Made by a program: the position numbers and the translations under genes. Below, in pieces: positions 51,107 to 60,378 of a stretch of DNA of 64,000 nt. The number at the start of each line of letters is the position of its first letter. Within the stretch, counting starts at the first letter, position 1. Under the pieces are notes generated by a model that searched no databases, was not told the DNA's origin, and was given only the letters and a program-made list of their open reading frames with translations. The stretch comes from Thermomicrobiales bacterium (GTDB lineage Bacteria > Chloroflexota > Chloroflexia > Thermomicrobiales > UBA6265): positions 3,403 to 67,402 of the forward strand of contig JAHBVL010000013.1 in assembly GCA_019637585.1 (NCBI GenBank), read 5' to 3'.

Positions 51107-52804
51107 ATGGCTCAGGAACTCGACCTTCTCGCAATGCTGCGCAGTGCAGATCGATCGACGCGCCGGGAGGTGATCCGGAGAGCCGCAGGTGTGGGGATTG
51201 CCGCGCCCGCGCTGCTGGGAATCTTGCATGCCAATGGCGTGGCCGATGTAGCCGCCGCGCCGGGCGGCGTCCAGACCCGTGGGTTGAGTCGCGCCCAGGA
51301 TGGTGAGCCGGTTCAGGGCGGCACGATGGTTGTGACCGGTCATCAGGAAGTCGCCAGTCTGAGCCCGGATGATGACAGCCCGACCGTTCACTGGGTCATG
51401 GTCACCCAGATTCACAACGCGCTGCTGGAGATGGATGAGAACTACGTGTTCCAGCCGATTCTGGCCGCCGACATGCCCACGGTGAGCGACGACGGCCTGA
51501 CATTCACCTTCACGCTGCGGGAGGGAGTTCTTTTCCACGACGGCGAGGCGTTCACTTCTGAAGACGTCAAGTACACCTACGAGTGGTACATGAATCCAGA
51601 GAACGCCGCAATCAACGCCAACCTCTTCTCGAGTGTGGAGTCGGTGGACGCTCCCGACGACTACACGGTGGTCGTCAACCTGAACCGGCCGAACGCGGCG
51701 TTCTACGCGCAGGTGGGCACGACCTTCATCGTTCCCGCTCACTATCATGGCGAGATCGGTGAGGACGCCTACAAAGCGGCGCCGATTGGCACAGGAGCGT
51801 TCAAGCTCAAGGAATGGCGTGCCGCTGAGTTCACCGAGGTGGAGGCGTTCGAGGAGCACTTCCGCGGGCGGCCGCATCTCGATATCTTCCGGCAGGACAT
51901 TGTGCCCGAGCCCTCGGTGCGGGCGATTGGCCTGGAAACCGGCGACTCTGACTCGGCGGTCTGGCCGTTGACGCCGGAGGACAATCTCCGTCTGGCGGAG
52001 GATGACAACTTCGTCACGTTCGTCACCTCCTCACTCGCGGTCAATCACTTTCCGCTCAACAACGAGCATCCGGTGCTGAGCGACAAGTCGGTGCGCAAAG
52101 CGATGATGCATGCGATCGACCGGGAAGCCGTCATCGACGAGATCTTCAGCGGCACGGCCGTGCTGGCGACGGCGAATCTCTCGCCCGCTATGGCGCAGTT
52201 CTTCAATCCGGACGTCACCCAGTATCCCTACGATGTCGAAGCCGCCGCGGCATTGCTCGACGAGGCTGGCTGGGTGCTTGGCGACGGCGACATCCGCGAA
52301 AAGGATGGTCAGGCGTGTGCCTTCACCTGCACGACGATCTCGGGCGACCAGACGCGGCGTCCCGAGGCTGAGCTCGTTCAGCAGTATCTGCGGGAAGTCG
52401 GCATCGACATGCAGCTCGAAGAAGCGCCGGTGGCGACGATTCTCGAACAGCTGCGAGCCGGCAACATGGATGCGTCCCTCTTCAACTGGACCTATGGCGG
52501 CGACGATGCCGATCCCGACGCGTCGGTGGCGCTGCGGTCGGACGGCACCAACAACTTCTCGCATTTCAACAATGCGCGCGTCGATGAGTTGCTCGACCTT
52601 GGCATTCAGGAACTCGATCCCGACGCCCGGGCGGAGATCTACAAGGAAATCCAGGCGATCGTGGCGGACGAAGTGCCGTTCCTCTTCATGATGTTCTGGA
52701 ATTGGTACAACATCTTCTCCACCAGAGTGCAGGGTCTGCCTGAGGCGGCGCTGGCGGGAGACCAGCTCTACCGAAAAGCCAACGAATACTGGGTGGCCCA
52801 GTAG
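51107..52804 (+). CDS. Peptide ABC transporter solute-binding protein (family 5)
   Basis: A 565-residue DppA/OppA-type binding protein. The N-terminus has STRREVIRRAAGVGIAAPAL, a Tat-like signal. The mature protein has the family landmarks LTFTFTLREGVLFHDGEAFT, DVKYTYEWYM, PIGTGAFKLKEW, KAMMHAIDREAVIDEIF and LLDEAGW. GAGGAG precedes ATG 51107. The frame extends back to 50717 without being coding. A strong hairpin follows, then two permease genes. Ligands of the family are peptides, but some carry sugars or nickel. Confidence 0.92.
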   Translation: MAQELDLLAMLRSADRSTRREVIRRAAGVGIAAPALLGILHANGVADVAAAPGGVQTRGLSRAQDGEPVQGGTMVVTGHQEVASLSPDDDSPTVHWVMVTQIHNALLEMDENYVFQPILAADMPTVSDDGLTFTFTLREGVLFHDGEAFTSEDVKYTYEWYMNPENAAINANLFSSVESVDAPDDYTVVVNLNRPNAAFYAQVGTTFIVPAHYHGEIGEDAYKAAPIGTGAFKLKEWRAAEFTEVEAFEEHFRGRPHLDIFRQDIVPEPSVRAIGLETGDSDSAVWPLTPEDNLRLAEDDNFVTFVTSSLAVNHFPLNNEHPVLSDKSVRKAMMHAIDREAVIDEIFSGTAVLATANLSPAMAQFFNPDVTQYPYDVEAAAALLDEAGWVLGDGDIREKDGQACAFTCTTISGDQTRRPEAELVQQYLREVGIDMQLEEAPVATILEQLRAGNMDASLFNWTYGGDDADPDASVALRSDGTNNFSHFNNARVDELLDLGIQELDPDARAEIYKEIQAIVADEVPFLFMMFWNWYNIFSTRVQGLPEAALAGDQLYRKANEYWVAQ

Positions 52805-52824
52805 ACCGGGAAGCAGATTCGTCG

Positions 52825-52863
52825 ACCGGGAGGCTCTCTCCGCCAGTGAGGAGCCTCCCCGGT
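52825..52863 (+). promoter_or_regulatory. Intra-operon hairpin after the peptide SBP gene
   Basis: ACCGGGAGGCTC (52825-52836) pairs with GAGCCTCCCCGGT (52851-52863), with one bulged base and a 14-base loop. It lies in the 88-base gap between SBP and first permease and lacks a T-run, like the hairpin at 45050. Confidence 0.6.
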
Positions 52864-52892
52864 TGTGACCGCGCACAGCCGGGAGTGACACC

Positions 52893-53819
52893 GTGCTCCA
52901 CTATGTGATCGTCCGCGTGCTTCAGGGGGTGCTCGTCATCTTTCTGGTGAGTATTGCGTCCTTCGGCATCATGCAGGCGGCTCCCGGCAGTCCTGTGGAC
53001 ATTCTGATCGGGGAAGCGCAGGTTTCCGACGCGCAGGTCGAAGCGATCACGAAGAAGTGGGGACTCGATCGCCCCTGGTACGAGCAGTACGGCACCTGGC
53101 TGAAAAACGTTGTGACCGGCGATTTCGGCCGGTCGGTGATTCGGACCGGCGTGCCGGTGCGCGACATGGTGGCGGAAGCCGCGCCGGTAACGCTGCGATT
53201 GAACGTGCTGGCCCTGCTGGTGGCTGTTGTGATCGCGGTGCCAGTGGGCGTCATCGCCGGCATCAAGCGGTACTCGCCGTTCGACTATGTGAGCATGATC
53301 GGCTCGACGATCGGCATCGCGATTCCGAACTATTGGATCGGTCTGATGCTGATCATCGTCTTTTCGCTCAAGCTGGGCTGGTTGCCGCCATATGGTTCGG
53401 GTTCATGGAAATCCTACGTGATGCCGGTGTCTGTTCTGGCGCTCACCGAGATGGCGATTCTGGCTCGGCTGAGCAGGGGAGCCACGGCGGAAGCGCTGTC
53501 GCAGGACTATGTAACGACGGCTCGGGCAAAGGGGCTCCGCGAATCGGCAGTGGTGACGCGGCACGTCGTGCGGAATGCGTTGCTGCCGATTGTCACAATT
53601 CTTGGGTACCGGATGGCGTTTCTGCTGAGCGGCACGATCGTGGTCGAAACCGTGTTCGCCTGGCCAGGGGTCGGGTCGCTCCTGTTCGCCTCGATCGATC
53701 GCAAGGACTATCAGGTCGTGCAGGCGATTGTGCTCTTGCTGGCGACGATCGTGGTGGTCGCGAACCTGATCACCGATCTGGTCTACGCCTATATCGACCC
53801 GCGGATTCGCATCCAATGA
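52893..53819 (+). CDS. Peptide ABC transporter permease (DppB type)
   Basis: A 308-residue permease with about six membrane segments. It has the DppB features LIGEAQVSDAQVEAITKKWG near the N-terminus and the EAA loop QDYVTTARAKGLRESAVVTR. ETVFAWPGVGSLLF is also typical. GTG start 52893. The next gene begins four bases after the stop. Confidence 0.93.
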   Translation: MLHYVIVRVLQGVLVIFLVSIASFGIMQAAPGSPVDILIGEAQVSDAQVEAITKKWGLDRPWYEQYGTWLKNVVTGDFGRSVIRTGVPVRDMVAEAAPVTLRLNVLALLVAVVIAVPVGVIAGIKRYSPFDYVSMIGSTIGIAIPNYWIGLMLIIVFSLKLGWLPPYGSGSWKSYVMPVSVLALTEMAILARLSRGATAEALSQDYVTTARAKGLRESAVVTRHVVRNALLPIVTILGYRMAFLLSGTIVVETVFAWPGVGSLLFASIDRKDYQVVQAIVLLLATIVVVANLITDLVYAYIDPRIRIQ

Positions 53820-53823
53820 CGAA

Positions 53824-54750
53824 ATGGACACTCCACCGTCGATGGCGATGACACTCGGTCCACAGGAAGCTGCAGCGACGGCGCCGATTGCCGAGCTCGA
53901 TCAGGTCACGCACCGGTCGGAGCGGCGGCGTGCGTTCAACCGGTTCATGCGCTACCGGCCCGGCGTCGTTGGCGGCATCATCGTGATCGCGCTCGTGCTG
54001 GTGGCGATATTCGCACCACTCATCGCGCCCTATTCGCCGTACGAAAAGGTTGGCCGGCGCGCCGATCCGCCGACGCGGGAATTTCTGCTGGGCAATGATG
54101 AGATCGGCCGGGACGTGCTGAGCCGGCTCATCTTCGGAACGCGGGTGGCGCTGGTCGTCGGGATCGGCGCGATTCTGATTGCGGTCTGCATCGGCGTGAC
54201 GATCGGCGCAACTGCCGGCTATTTCGGCGGCAAGGTCGATACGATCCTGTCGCGGGTCGTCGATACGCTGATGGCTTTTCCTCTCCTGGCGCTGCTGGTG
54301 ACGCTTTCCGCGCTCTTCGCCCCGAGCATTCTCAATGTGGTGATCATCATTGGTGTGACTGTTTGGGCGTCGTACGCACGCCTGGTCCGGGCTGATGTGA
54401 TGAGCCTGAGGCAGCGGGAGTTCGTGCTGGCGGCCCGGTCGGTTGGGGTGGGGGATGCCCGCATCATCGGCCGGCATATCCTGCCCAACATCGTCGGCCC
54501 GGTGATCGTCCTGGCCAGTCTCGATATCGGCAGCATCATCATTCTGGAGTCGGCGTTGTCCTTCCTGGGACTCGGCGTCCGTCCGCCGACACCCTCCTGG
54601 GGAGGCATGCTCTCGGCTGGACGGTCACTCCTCCGCAACGCGCCGCACATCGCCGTCGCGCCAGGCATCGCCATCATGGTGACCGTGCTGGCGTTCAATT
54701 TGCTTGGGGATGGGTTGCGTGACGCGCTCGATCCTCGGCAGCGGGGGTAG
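53824..54750 (+). CDS. Peptide ABC transporter permease (DppC type)
   Basis: A 308-residue partner permease. It has FNRFMRYRPGVVGGIIVIAL, LGNDEIGRDVLSRLIFGTR and the EAA loop QREFVLAARSVGVGDARIIG with LGLGVRPPTPSWGGML. All are typical of DppC/OppC. ATG 53824 is used, and ATG 53842 is possible. No dppD or dppF ATPase genes follow; a tRNA gene and simple repeats come next, so ATPases must be supplied from elsewhere. Confidence 0.93.
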   Translation: MDTPPSMAMTLGPQEAAATAPIAELDQVTHRSERRRAFNRFMRYRPGVVGGIIVIALVLVAIFAPLIAPYSPYEKVGRRADPPTREFLLGNDEIGRDVLSRLIFGTRVALVVGIGAILIAVCIGVTIGATAGYFGGKVDTILSRVVDTLMAFPLLALLVTLSALFAPSILNVVIIIGVTVWASYARLVRADVMSLRQREFVLAARSVGVGDARIIGRHILPNIVGPVIVLASLDIGSIIILESALSFLGLGVRPPTPSWGGMLSAGRSLLRNAPHIAVAPGIAIMVTVLAFNLLGDGLRDALDPRQRG

Positions 54751-54753
54751 GTT

Positions 54754-54788
54754 GGGCAAAGGGCAAAGGGCAAAGGGCAAAGGGCAAA
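54754..54788. repeat. Five tandem copies of GGGCAAA
   Basis: A perfect seven-base tandem repeat starting four bases after the dppC-type stop codon. It is short, not CRISPR, and likely to vary in copy number by slippage. Confidence 0.9.
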
Positions 54789-54848
54789 AAGCCAGTTTTC
54801 CGAACAGGAAACGACGCATCTCGTGGATGCGCCGCTGAAGTACTGTTT

Positions 54849-54872
54849 CTTGCCGTCTTTCCGTCTTGCCGT
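54849..54872. repeat. Three tandem copies of CTTGCCGT
   Basis: Eight-base unit, the middle copy with one change (CTTTCCGT). Nearly two more copies lie at 58448-58462. It sits five bases before the 3' end of tRNA-Lys. Confidence 0.7.
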
Positions 54873-54877
54873 CGAAC

Positions 54878-54952
54878 TGGTGACCCGCCAGGGACTCGAA
54901 CCCCGAACCAGCTGATTAAGAGTCAGATGCTCTGCCATTGAGCTAGCGGGCC
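54878..54952 (-). tRNA. tRNA-Lys (anticodon CTT)
   Basis: On the minus strand the acceptor stem is GGCCCGC/GCGGGTC with one G-T pair. The D-arm is GCTC-AATGGCA-GAGC and the anticodon loop CTCTTAA carries CTT for AAG codons. The T-arm is CGGGG-TTCGAGT-CCCTG and CCA is encoded. The 218 bases from here to the next gene hold no clear gene. Confidence 0.95.
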
Positions 54953-55170
54953 GCGTACGTACTAGGGCTTTCGATTCTTTCCTAAATCTCGACCAACTGA
55001 CAAGAAATCCCCAGACCTCCTGTCTAGCGAGGAAGTATAGCTGAACCGGCAATGCAGGAGGTCCCACTGCGGTGCCTCCCTCGCGACCGTATACTGATTC
55101 CACGCGCCATTCGATCATCGCCAGGGCATAGTGAGCCTTTGGCGTTCCTGTGTGAATTGAGGCAACTGTC

Positions 55171-56112
55171 ATGATGGACGACCCTGAGACGAGTTTCCGA
55201 CGTTCCGTCACCCGCCGCCGTGCGCTAGCTGGTCTGGGGGCTGGTGCGCTTGGCTTGGCATTGGCCGACTCGATACGTCCGGCTGTGGCCCAGGACGATG
55301 CAGCGGAACTCCAGAGCGAGGACGACGTTGTTTACGGAACCGTCGGCGACGTGCCACTCCTGCTCACGATCGTCCGGCCTCCAGACCGCCCTGAGCCCCG
55401 CCCGGCGGTCATCGTGATTCATGGCGGCGGTTTGGTGGAGGGAACCCGGTGGGACCATGGCGAAGCGGCCGCTGGTTTGGCCCTGGCCGGCTATGTCACG
55501 TTCAGCATCGAGTACCGTCTGTTTGTGCCCGGAGATCCGGCGACGCTCTGGCCCGCCCAATTGGACGATGTCCAGCGAGCGGTTCGGTGGGTGCGCGCCA
55601 ATGCCGATGCCTACGGTGTTGACCCGAATCGGGTTGGCGCTTTTGGGTTCTCCTCGGGGGGACACCTGGCCGCATTTCTGGGCACGCGTGAAACCCGGGA
55701 CAACAGCGACCCGGCGCTCGCCGACTACTCCAGCAAGGTCACCTGCGTGGTGACGATGGGCGGGCTGTTCGACTTCACCTTCCCCAATGCTCACCCCTAT
55801 GCTTTGGAAACGGACGCGGAGATCCTGGGTGGATCGGCGGAGTCGTTGCCGTCGCCGGCCGCGTATGAGGACTTTTCGCCCATTCGGTTTGTGGACGGCG
55901 CCAGCGCACCCTTCCTGATCCTGCAGGAAGGCAATGAAGACGTCATTCCGTACGAGCAACCCAAGCGGATGGTGGCCGCGTTGCAGGAGGCCGGCGTTCA
56001 GGTCTCGTATGGTTGGTTTCCGGACTATGCCCACGACTCCTGGTTCACCTGGGCTCCCGAAGCGCCCGAGACGCTGGCGTTCTTCGAGCGGCACCTCCGC
56101 CCGCAGGAGTAG
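55171..56112 (+). CDS. Tat-exported alpha/beta hydrolase (BD-FAE/esterase type)
   Basis: A 313-residue esterase-like protein with the twin-arginine signal VTRRRALAGLGAGALGLALA. It has the oxyanion motif VIVIHGGGLVEG, nucleophile Ser in GAFGFSSGGHLAA, Asp in GNEDVIPYEQ and His in DYAHDSW. Members hydrolyse esters of small or carbohydrate-linked acids; the substrate is unknown. It is followed 58 bases later by a GNAT gene. Tandem ATGs lie at 55171 and 55174. Confidence 0.87.
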   Translation: MMDDPETSFRRSVTRRRALAGLGAGALGLALADSIRPAVAQDDAAELQSEDDVVYGTVGDVPLLLTIVRPPDRPEPRPAVIVIHGGGLVEGTRWDHGEAAAGLALAGYVTFSIEYRLFVPGDPATLWPAQLDDVQRAVRWVRANADAYGVDPNRVGAFGFSSGGHLAAFLGTRETRDNSDPALADYSSKVTCVVTMGGLFDFTFPNAHPYALETDAEILGGSAESLPSPAAYEDFSPIRFVDGASAPFLILQEGNEDVIPYEQPKRMVAALQEAGVQVSYGWFPDYAHDSWFTWAPEAPETLAFFERHLRPQE

Positions 56113-56170
56113 CCGCGCGCTCTTGCAGGAAGTTGCCGGCAGCACGCTCGAGTCGCAGGAGTGGAACGCG

Positions 56171-56701
56171 ATGCAATTCAGATCAGGCTTGCCTGATGAT
56201 CTCGATGGCGTGCTGGCGCTCTTCGATGCCAATGTCGCCTGGCTCGTCGAAAGGGGGCGCTCCGATCAGTGGGGTAGCGAACCATGGTCCGCAAACCCGA
56301 GATATGTTGATTTCGTCCGCGGGCTGCTGGCCGAGGGCGTGGTGACGATCGCGGAAATCAACGGGGAGGTTGTGGGCGCCAGTGTTGTGACCGACGGGCC
56401 GATGCCGTACGTGCCAGCTGCCGGCGAAGTGGAACGATATCTGAAGCTCCTGATCGCGTCGCCGGCACATCGCGGTGAGAGGATCGGGCGCCGGCTGATC
56501 GCGTTGGCAAGGGAGTTGACGGTTTCTGCTGGTGTGGGGCTTCTGCGAGTCGATTGCTGGTCTGGCGGCGATCGGAGGCTGGTCCGCTACTACGTCGACG
56601 AAGGATTTGTGCCGGAGCAGGAGATCGAAGTGCGACCAGGCACCTCGGTGCAGGTGTTCGAGTGGCGTCCTGAATCGCGTTCGGCCGGCGAAGCGCATTG
56701 A
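56171..56701 (+). CDS. GNAT-family N-acetyltransferase
   Basis: A 176-residue acetyltransferase. The acetyl-CoA site is LLIASPAHRGERIGRRLIAL (the R/Q-x-x-G-x-G/A pattern, slightly altered), followed by GLLRVDCWSGGDRRLVRYYVDEGF, typical of motif B. ATG 56171 starts the domain; the longer frame from 55934 overlaps the hydrolase and is discarded. Acceptor unknown. Confidence 0.85.
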   Translation: MQFRSGLPDDLDGVLALFDANVAWLVERGRSDQWGSEPWSANPRYVDFVRGLLAEGVVTIAEINGEVVGASVVTDGPMPYVPAAGEVERYLKLLIASPAHRGERIGRRLIALARELTVSAGVGLLRVDCWSGGDRRLVRYYVDEGFVPEQEIEVRPGTSVQVFEWRPESRSAGEAH

Positions 56702-56785
56702 GCAAGCCAGCTCACGCTCATCTCATCTGCAGCGTCGACTGTCGCTGACTGACCAGCGGCAAGGAGTGAGGGAAGGACTCCCACT

Positions 56786-57463
56786 TCAACCCAGATCGAG
56801 AATGAGCGGCACATGGTCACTCAGCGACAACCACTCCTCGGTCGCGCCGATGGTGAGCGTCGATCGGGTTGCCAGGCGCTTCGACACGAACGCGTAGTCG
56901 AGGTGGAAGGGTTTGTTCTGGTGGCGATAGAGATAGTGGGTCGGGACGCTCTCCTCACCGTGCGGTTCTCCGCCCTGATGGTGGTAGAGGCTGCGCATGT
57001 CCAGTTCGGCGAATCGCTCGACCATCCTCGTATGGGTGAAGGCGGCGTGTTTGCGATCGAAAATGGCGTTGCTGTTGAAATCGCCAATGGCCACGGCCCG
57101 CGGAGCGGCGAGAAACGCTTCGCTGCAATCGAGCATCTGGTGGGCGACTCGCACGTAGCGCCACTGGTTCGACTTGACGCTGGCCCAGACCGCCATCAAT
57201 CGGACATTGCCGACGCGGATGTTGAGAAACCAGGGCCAGAGCAGGTTGCAGGACGGGTCGAGGCTGGTCTTGTGCTTGCCATAGACAACGACGCCGAGCC
57301 CCTTGTTACGAGATTGCCCCACCCAGAATGCCGAACTGCCGCCGGCGGCCAGGATGTCCGATTCAGAACATTCCGGCACCACCAACACGTCCGGCTGGAG
57401 CGCCAGCAACGGATCGAGCTTGCGGCGTAGCGCCATCTGGCAGTTCCAGGCAACGATGCGCAT
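56786..57463 (-). CDS. Endonuclease/exonuclease/phosphatase family protein
   Basis: A 225-residue EEP-fold protein. Catalytic motifs are RIVAWNCQM, DVLVVPECSE (metal Glu), AVAIGDFNSNAIF (GDFN), HLDYAFVSK and SLSDHVPLIL (SDH). All are intact, so phosphodiesterase activity is expected. It lies 15 bases after the DUF6855 gene and may be co-transcribed. Confidence 0.88.
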   Translation of the reverse strand: MRIVAWNCQMALRRKLDPLLALQPDVLVVPECSESDILAAGGSSAFWVGQSRNKGLGVVVYGKHKTSLDPSCNLLWPWFLNIRVGNVRLMAVWASVKSNQWRYVRVAHQMLDCSEAFLAAPRAVAIGDFNSNAIFDRKHAAFTHTRMVERFAELDMRSLYHHQGGEPHGEESVPTHYLYRHQNKPFHLDYAFVSKRLATRSTLTIGATEEWLSLSDHVPLILDLG

Positions 57464-57478
57464 CCCGGGATCGAAAGG

Positions 57479-57880
57479 CTACCGAGCCCGCATGCGATTG
57501 TTGCGCGGGTTGTGCTCGACTTCGGCGAGTCCGAGCTCCTCCAGGAGGGGCGGGACATACATGCCGAACCGTCCCCGTAAGCCCTTCTTCAGTCCATACC
57601 AGCCGCCAACTGGGTTCTCCGGCGACCTTCCCCAGGCCTCGACTGTGCCCTCTTTGGCCAGCTTCTGCTCGTCGGCACTGCCCAGCTCCATCCAGTCGCC
57701 ATGCGCTTTCAGCATGGCGTGGAGGTCGTCGATGCAGCGGGCGTCGTAGAGAAGCGTCGTCGATCCCACGACGCAGACGATGACCTCATCCCCATCTTTT
57801 GTGTCGCGGTACATCAGGTATTCCGATGTTTGGGGAGGGGTCCTGAGCTTCCAGGGATCGTCCTTCGTACCTGTTGCCAT
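57479..57880 (-). CDS. DUF6855-type conserved protein
   Basis: A 133-residue protein that matches a very conserved small family: TKDDPWKLRTPPQTSEYLMY, YDARCIDDLHAMLKAHGDWM, PVGGWYGLKKGLRGRFGMYV and the C-terminus VEHNPRNNRMRAR. Function is unknown. ATG 57880 is chosen with AAGGAT nine bases before it. Confidence 0.85.
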   Translation of the reverse strand: MATGTKDDPWKLRTPPQTSEYLMYRDTKDGDEVIVCVVGSTTLLYDARCIDDLHAMLKAHGDWMELGSADEQKLAKEGTVEAWGRSPENPVGGWYGLKKGLRGRFGMYVPPLLEELGLAEVEHNPRNNRMRAR

Positions 57881-57985
57881 GTAGCCGATCCTTGCCAAGC
57901 GCGAATCACGACTGTTTCATAATGCCTGACCTGAAGCAGAATGAATAGAGAGCCACGAAAGCAGAACACGCCAGGGGGACAATCC

Positions 57986-58426
57986 ATGCAGCGATCGAAG
58001 CGCACTCCGGACGACTACCTCGCCGCACTGCCAGAACCGCAGGCAGCTGACATGCGACGGCTCGACGACGCGATATCGACGGTCATGGCCGGGCACGAAC
58101 GATATCTGATCGAAGGCAAGTTCTGGGGTGGCTCCGATCAGGAGATCATCGCCTACGGAACGCACGTCTACACGAATCGCAGCGGCAAGACCGTCGAGTG
58201 GCACATCGCCGGTCTCGCTCTCCAGAAGAACTACATGAGTGTCTATCTCAATGCCGTCGAAGACAACCGGTATCTGGTCGAGACATATGCCAGCCGCCTC
58301 GGCAAAGTGAAAACCGGCAAGAGTGCCATCACATTCAAGCGCCTTGAAGACGTCGAGCTCGATGTTCTCCTCGCCATGATCGCCCACGCCCGCGACATCA
58401 TGGCCGCCACAGAGGCTGGTGCGTAG
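57986..58426 (+). CDS. DUF1801-domain protein
   Basis: A 146-residue protein of the YdhG/DUF1801 type. It has DDYLAALPEPQAADMRRL, YGTHVYTNRSGKTVEWHIAG and the C-terminal TGKSAITFKRLEDVELDVL. Some relatives were named iron chaperones, but the family is mostly uncharacterised. AGGGGGA stands before ATG 57986. Confidence 0.85.
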   Translation: MQRSKRTPDDYLAALPEPQAADMRRLDDAISTVMAGHERYLIEGKFWGGSDQEIIAYGTHVYTNRSGKTVEWHIAGLALQKNYMSVYLNAVEDNRYLVETYASRLGKVKTGKSAITFKRLEDVELDVLLAMIAHARDIMAATEAGA

Positions 58427-58463
58427 TGGTTGCTTCCCATACTCTGTCTTGCCGTCTTGCCGA

Positions 58464-60206
58464 CTACTCCCTCGGAATCACGGGCAACAGGATATGCGAC
58501 GGGTAGTCCGACGAGTGCAGCACCGTCTGCTCAGCGACCTCGATGCGCGTCGATGTGGCCACGGGTTCGCCGTTGTTCAGGTTGCGGCTGAATCGCGGGA
58601 AGCTGCTGCTGGAGATATCGACGCGGATGCGGTGACCCTTGCGGAAAAGCATACTGGTGGCGTACATCCGGATGTTCATTTTTGTCGCTTCACCCGGTTC
58701 GAGCAGCTCCGGGTTGCTGTCGTCGTTGCGATAGCGCGCTCGGAGGATGCCCTCCGAAACGTTCATGGCATACCCGTCCGGGAAGACGTCGATCAGTTTG
58801 ACGGTGAAGTCGGTGTCTTTGGCGGAGCTCGCGGCGTAGAGGACCATTTCCAGATAGCCGGTGACTTCGACATCCCGCTCCAGCGGTGCGCTGGTGTAAA
58901 CGAGCACATCGTCCCGCCGGCCGATCGTTCGCTGGTCCATGGGACCCGGAATGATCGGTTCCTCGGCTGATTGCGACCAGTCGTTGGTCGAGTTATTGCC
59001 GCCGACGCTGGGCACGGGATTTTCCGGGTCGTAGCGGAAGCGGTCGAACGGCTCTGACGCCGGTGGCTCCATGGAGAGAGTGCCGTCGCCGAACGAGGAG
59101 TTCGCTTTGCCATTGCTGTGCAGATACCAGGGCGTCAGCTGGGTGTTCGGCAATGGCCACTGATTCTCGTGCCGCCAGACATTCTCGCCCATGACGAAAA
59201 TCTCGATCGGCGGTTCGTCCATCACGCCGTTCTCTTCGCCTTTGAGCCAGTAGTCGTACCAGCGCTTGTCCTCTTCGGCGATGAATCGGTAGGCGTTCGG
59301 ACCGAAATCGATCTCGGCGAGTTTGCTGCTGGCCGGAATACTGTGGGACCAGGGACCCATCAGCACTTTCTGCGACTTGCGTGTTTTCTCGCTCGGCGGT
59401 TGGGTGGTCATCGCCTCCCAGTGGCGGAAGGTCGACGAGGGGTAGGCGTCGTACCACCCGCACTGCTGGAAGACGGGGACGTCGATCAGATGATGCTTAC
59501 CGGTGGTGTTGATCCGCTCCCAGTAGTCGTCGTATCGATCGTGCATCAGCCAGTCGCGCCAGAAGGGAATCTCCCGGCCGATGGCGTTGACGTCCATGTC
59601 GATAAGGGGCAGCTGTCGCATGAAGCGTTTGTTGTTGTAGAGCTGCGCGCTGCCGGTCTGGGTGATGTCGACATTCACCGAGAAACAGATCGCCGCCATG
59701 ATCGACAGTGTCAGTTGGAATGCGCCGCCGATGTAGTGGTTGTCCCGGAAGAAGTCGTCGCTGATCACATGCGCGGCCATGCAATCGACGTTTGGGTTCT
59801 GAAGCGGACCGAGCTGCCACTGATAGAGCCCGCCATAGGACCGGCCCCAGGTGCCGATCTTGCCGTTGCACCAGGGCTGGGCGTGAATCCAGTCGATCGT
59901 GTCGTAGGAATCCTGACCGTCGTCGGTATAGGCGTAGAACTCTCCCTCCGACTCGAATTTGCCGCGACAGTCCTGAATGGCGAAGGCGTAGCCTCGTTCT
60001 GCCCAGAAGATCGCATGCTGAATCCAGCGGCTCCAGAGACTCTGGTAGGGCGTGCGCAGTAGGATGACCGGCCATTTCCCCGGAGTCGATGGGAGGAACA
60101 CATCGGTGGAGAGGTTGACGCCATCGCGCATCGGCGTTTTCAGATCGTACAGAAACCGAACGTTGTGTTCTTTCGGGGAGAGGGGAATGGGCAGTCCGGC
60201 GGACAA
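58464..60206 (-). CDS. CocE/NonD-family serine hydrolase
   Basis: A large alpha/beta hydrolase of the Xaa-Pro peptidase/cocaine-esterase type, about 580 residues. It has PMRDGVNLSTDVFLPS, WAERGYAFAIQDCRGKFES, nucleophile GTWGRSYGGLYQWQ and catalytic His in LMGPWSHSIP. The C-terminal jelly-roll domain holds VTGYLEMVLYAASSAKDTDF and the conserved end RGHRIRV-like KGHRIRVDISSSSFPRF. TTG 60206 has GGAG eight bases upstream; TTG 60254 lies inside a hairpin and is less likely. No signal peptide. Confidence 0.9.
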   Translation of the reverse strand: MSAGLPIPLSPKEHNVRFLYDLKTPMRDGVNLSTDVFLPSTPGKWPVILLRTPYQSLWSRWIQHAIFWAERGYAFAIQDCRGKFESEGEFYAYTDDGQDSYDTIDWIHAQPWCNGKIGTWGRSYGGLYQWQLGPLQNPNVDCMAAHVISDDFFRDNHYIGGAFQLTLSIMAAICFSVNVDITQTGSAQLYNNKRFMRQLPLIDMDVNAIGREIPFWRDWLMHDRYDDYWERINTTGKHHLIDVPVFQQCGWYDAYPSSTFRHWEAMTTQPPSEKTRKSQKVLMGPWSHSIPASSKLAEIDFGPNAYRFIAEEDKRWYDYWLKGEENGVMDEPPIEIFVMGENVWRHENQWPLPNTQLTPWYLHSNGKANSSFGDGTLSMEPPASEPFDRFRYDPENPVPSVGGNNSTNDWSQSAEEPIIPGPMDQRTIGRRDDVLVYTSAPLERDVEVTGYLEMVLYAASSAKDTDFTVKLIDVFPDGYAMNVSEGILRARYRNDDSNPELLEPGEATKMNIRMYATSMLFRKGHRIRVDISSSSFPRFSRNLNNGEPVATSTRIEVAEQTVLHSSDYPSHILLPVIPRE

Positions 60207-60238
60207 GGAGATGCTCCGATCGCGTGCAGCAGTCCGAT

Positions 60239-60260
60239 GCCGGGTTGATGCCAACCCGGC
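60239..60260 (-). terminator. Hairpin between gatA and the CocE-type gene
   Basis: GCCGGGTT and AACCCGGC pair around a six-base loop. There is no T-run. The 124-base gap up to the gatA stop also holds purine-rich and pyrimidine-rich stretches of low complexity and no gene. Confidence 0.4.
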
Positions 60261-60378
60261 TGCGTGATCGTATCAGGGAATGGGAAATGGAAAATGGGAG
60301 ATGGCGCCTCAAGCTGGTCGGACGGGTCGCTTCGATTTGAGAACGGATATGACCCGACGCAGAACCATTTCCTGTTCC

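Noticed and set aside
54754-54788. Possible CRISPR array
   Set aside because: The unit is only seven bases without spacers; no cas genes are present.
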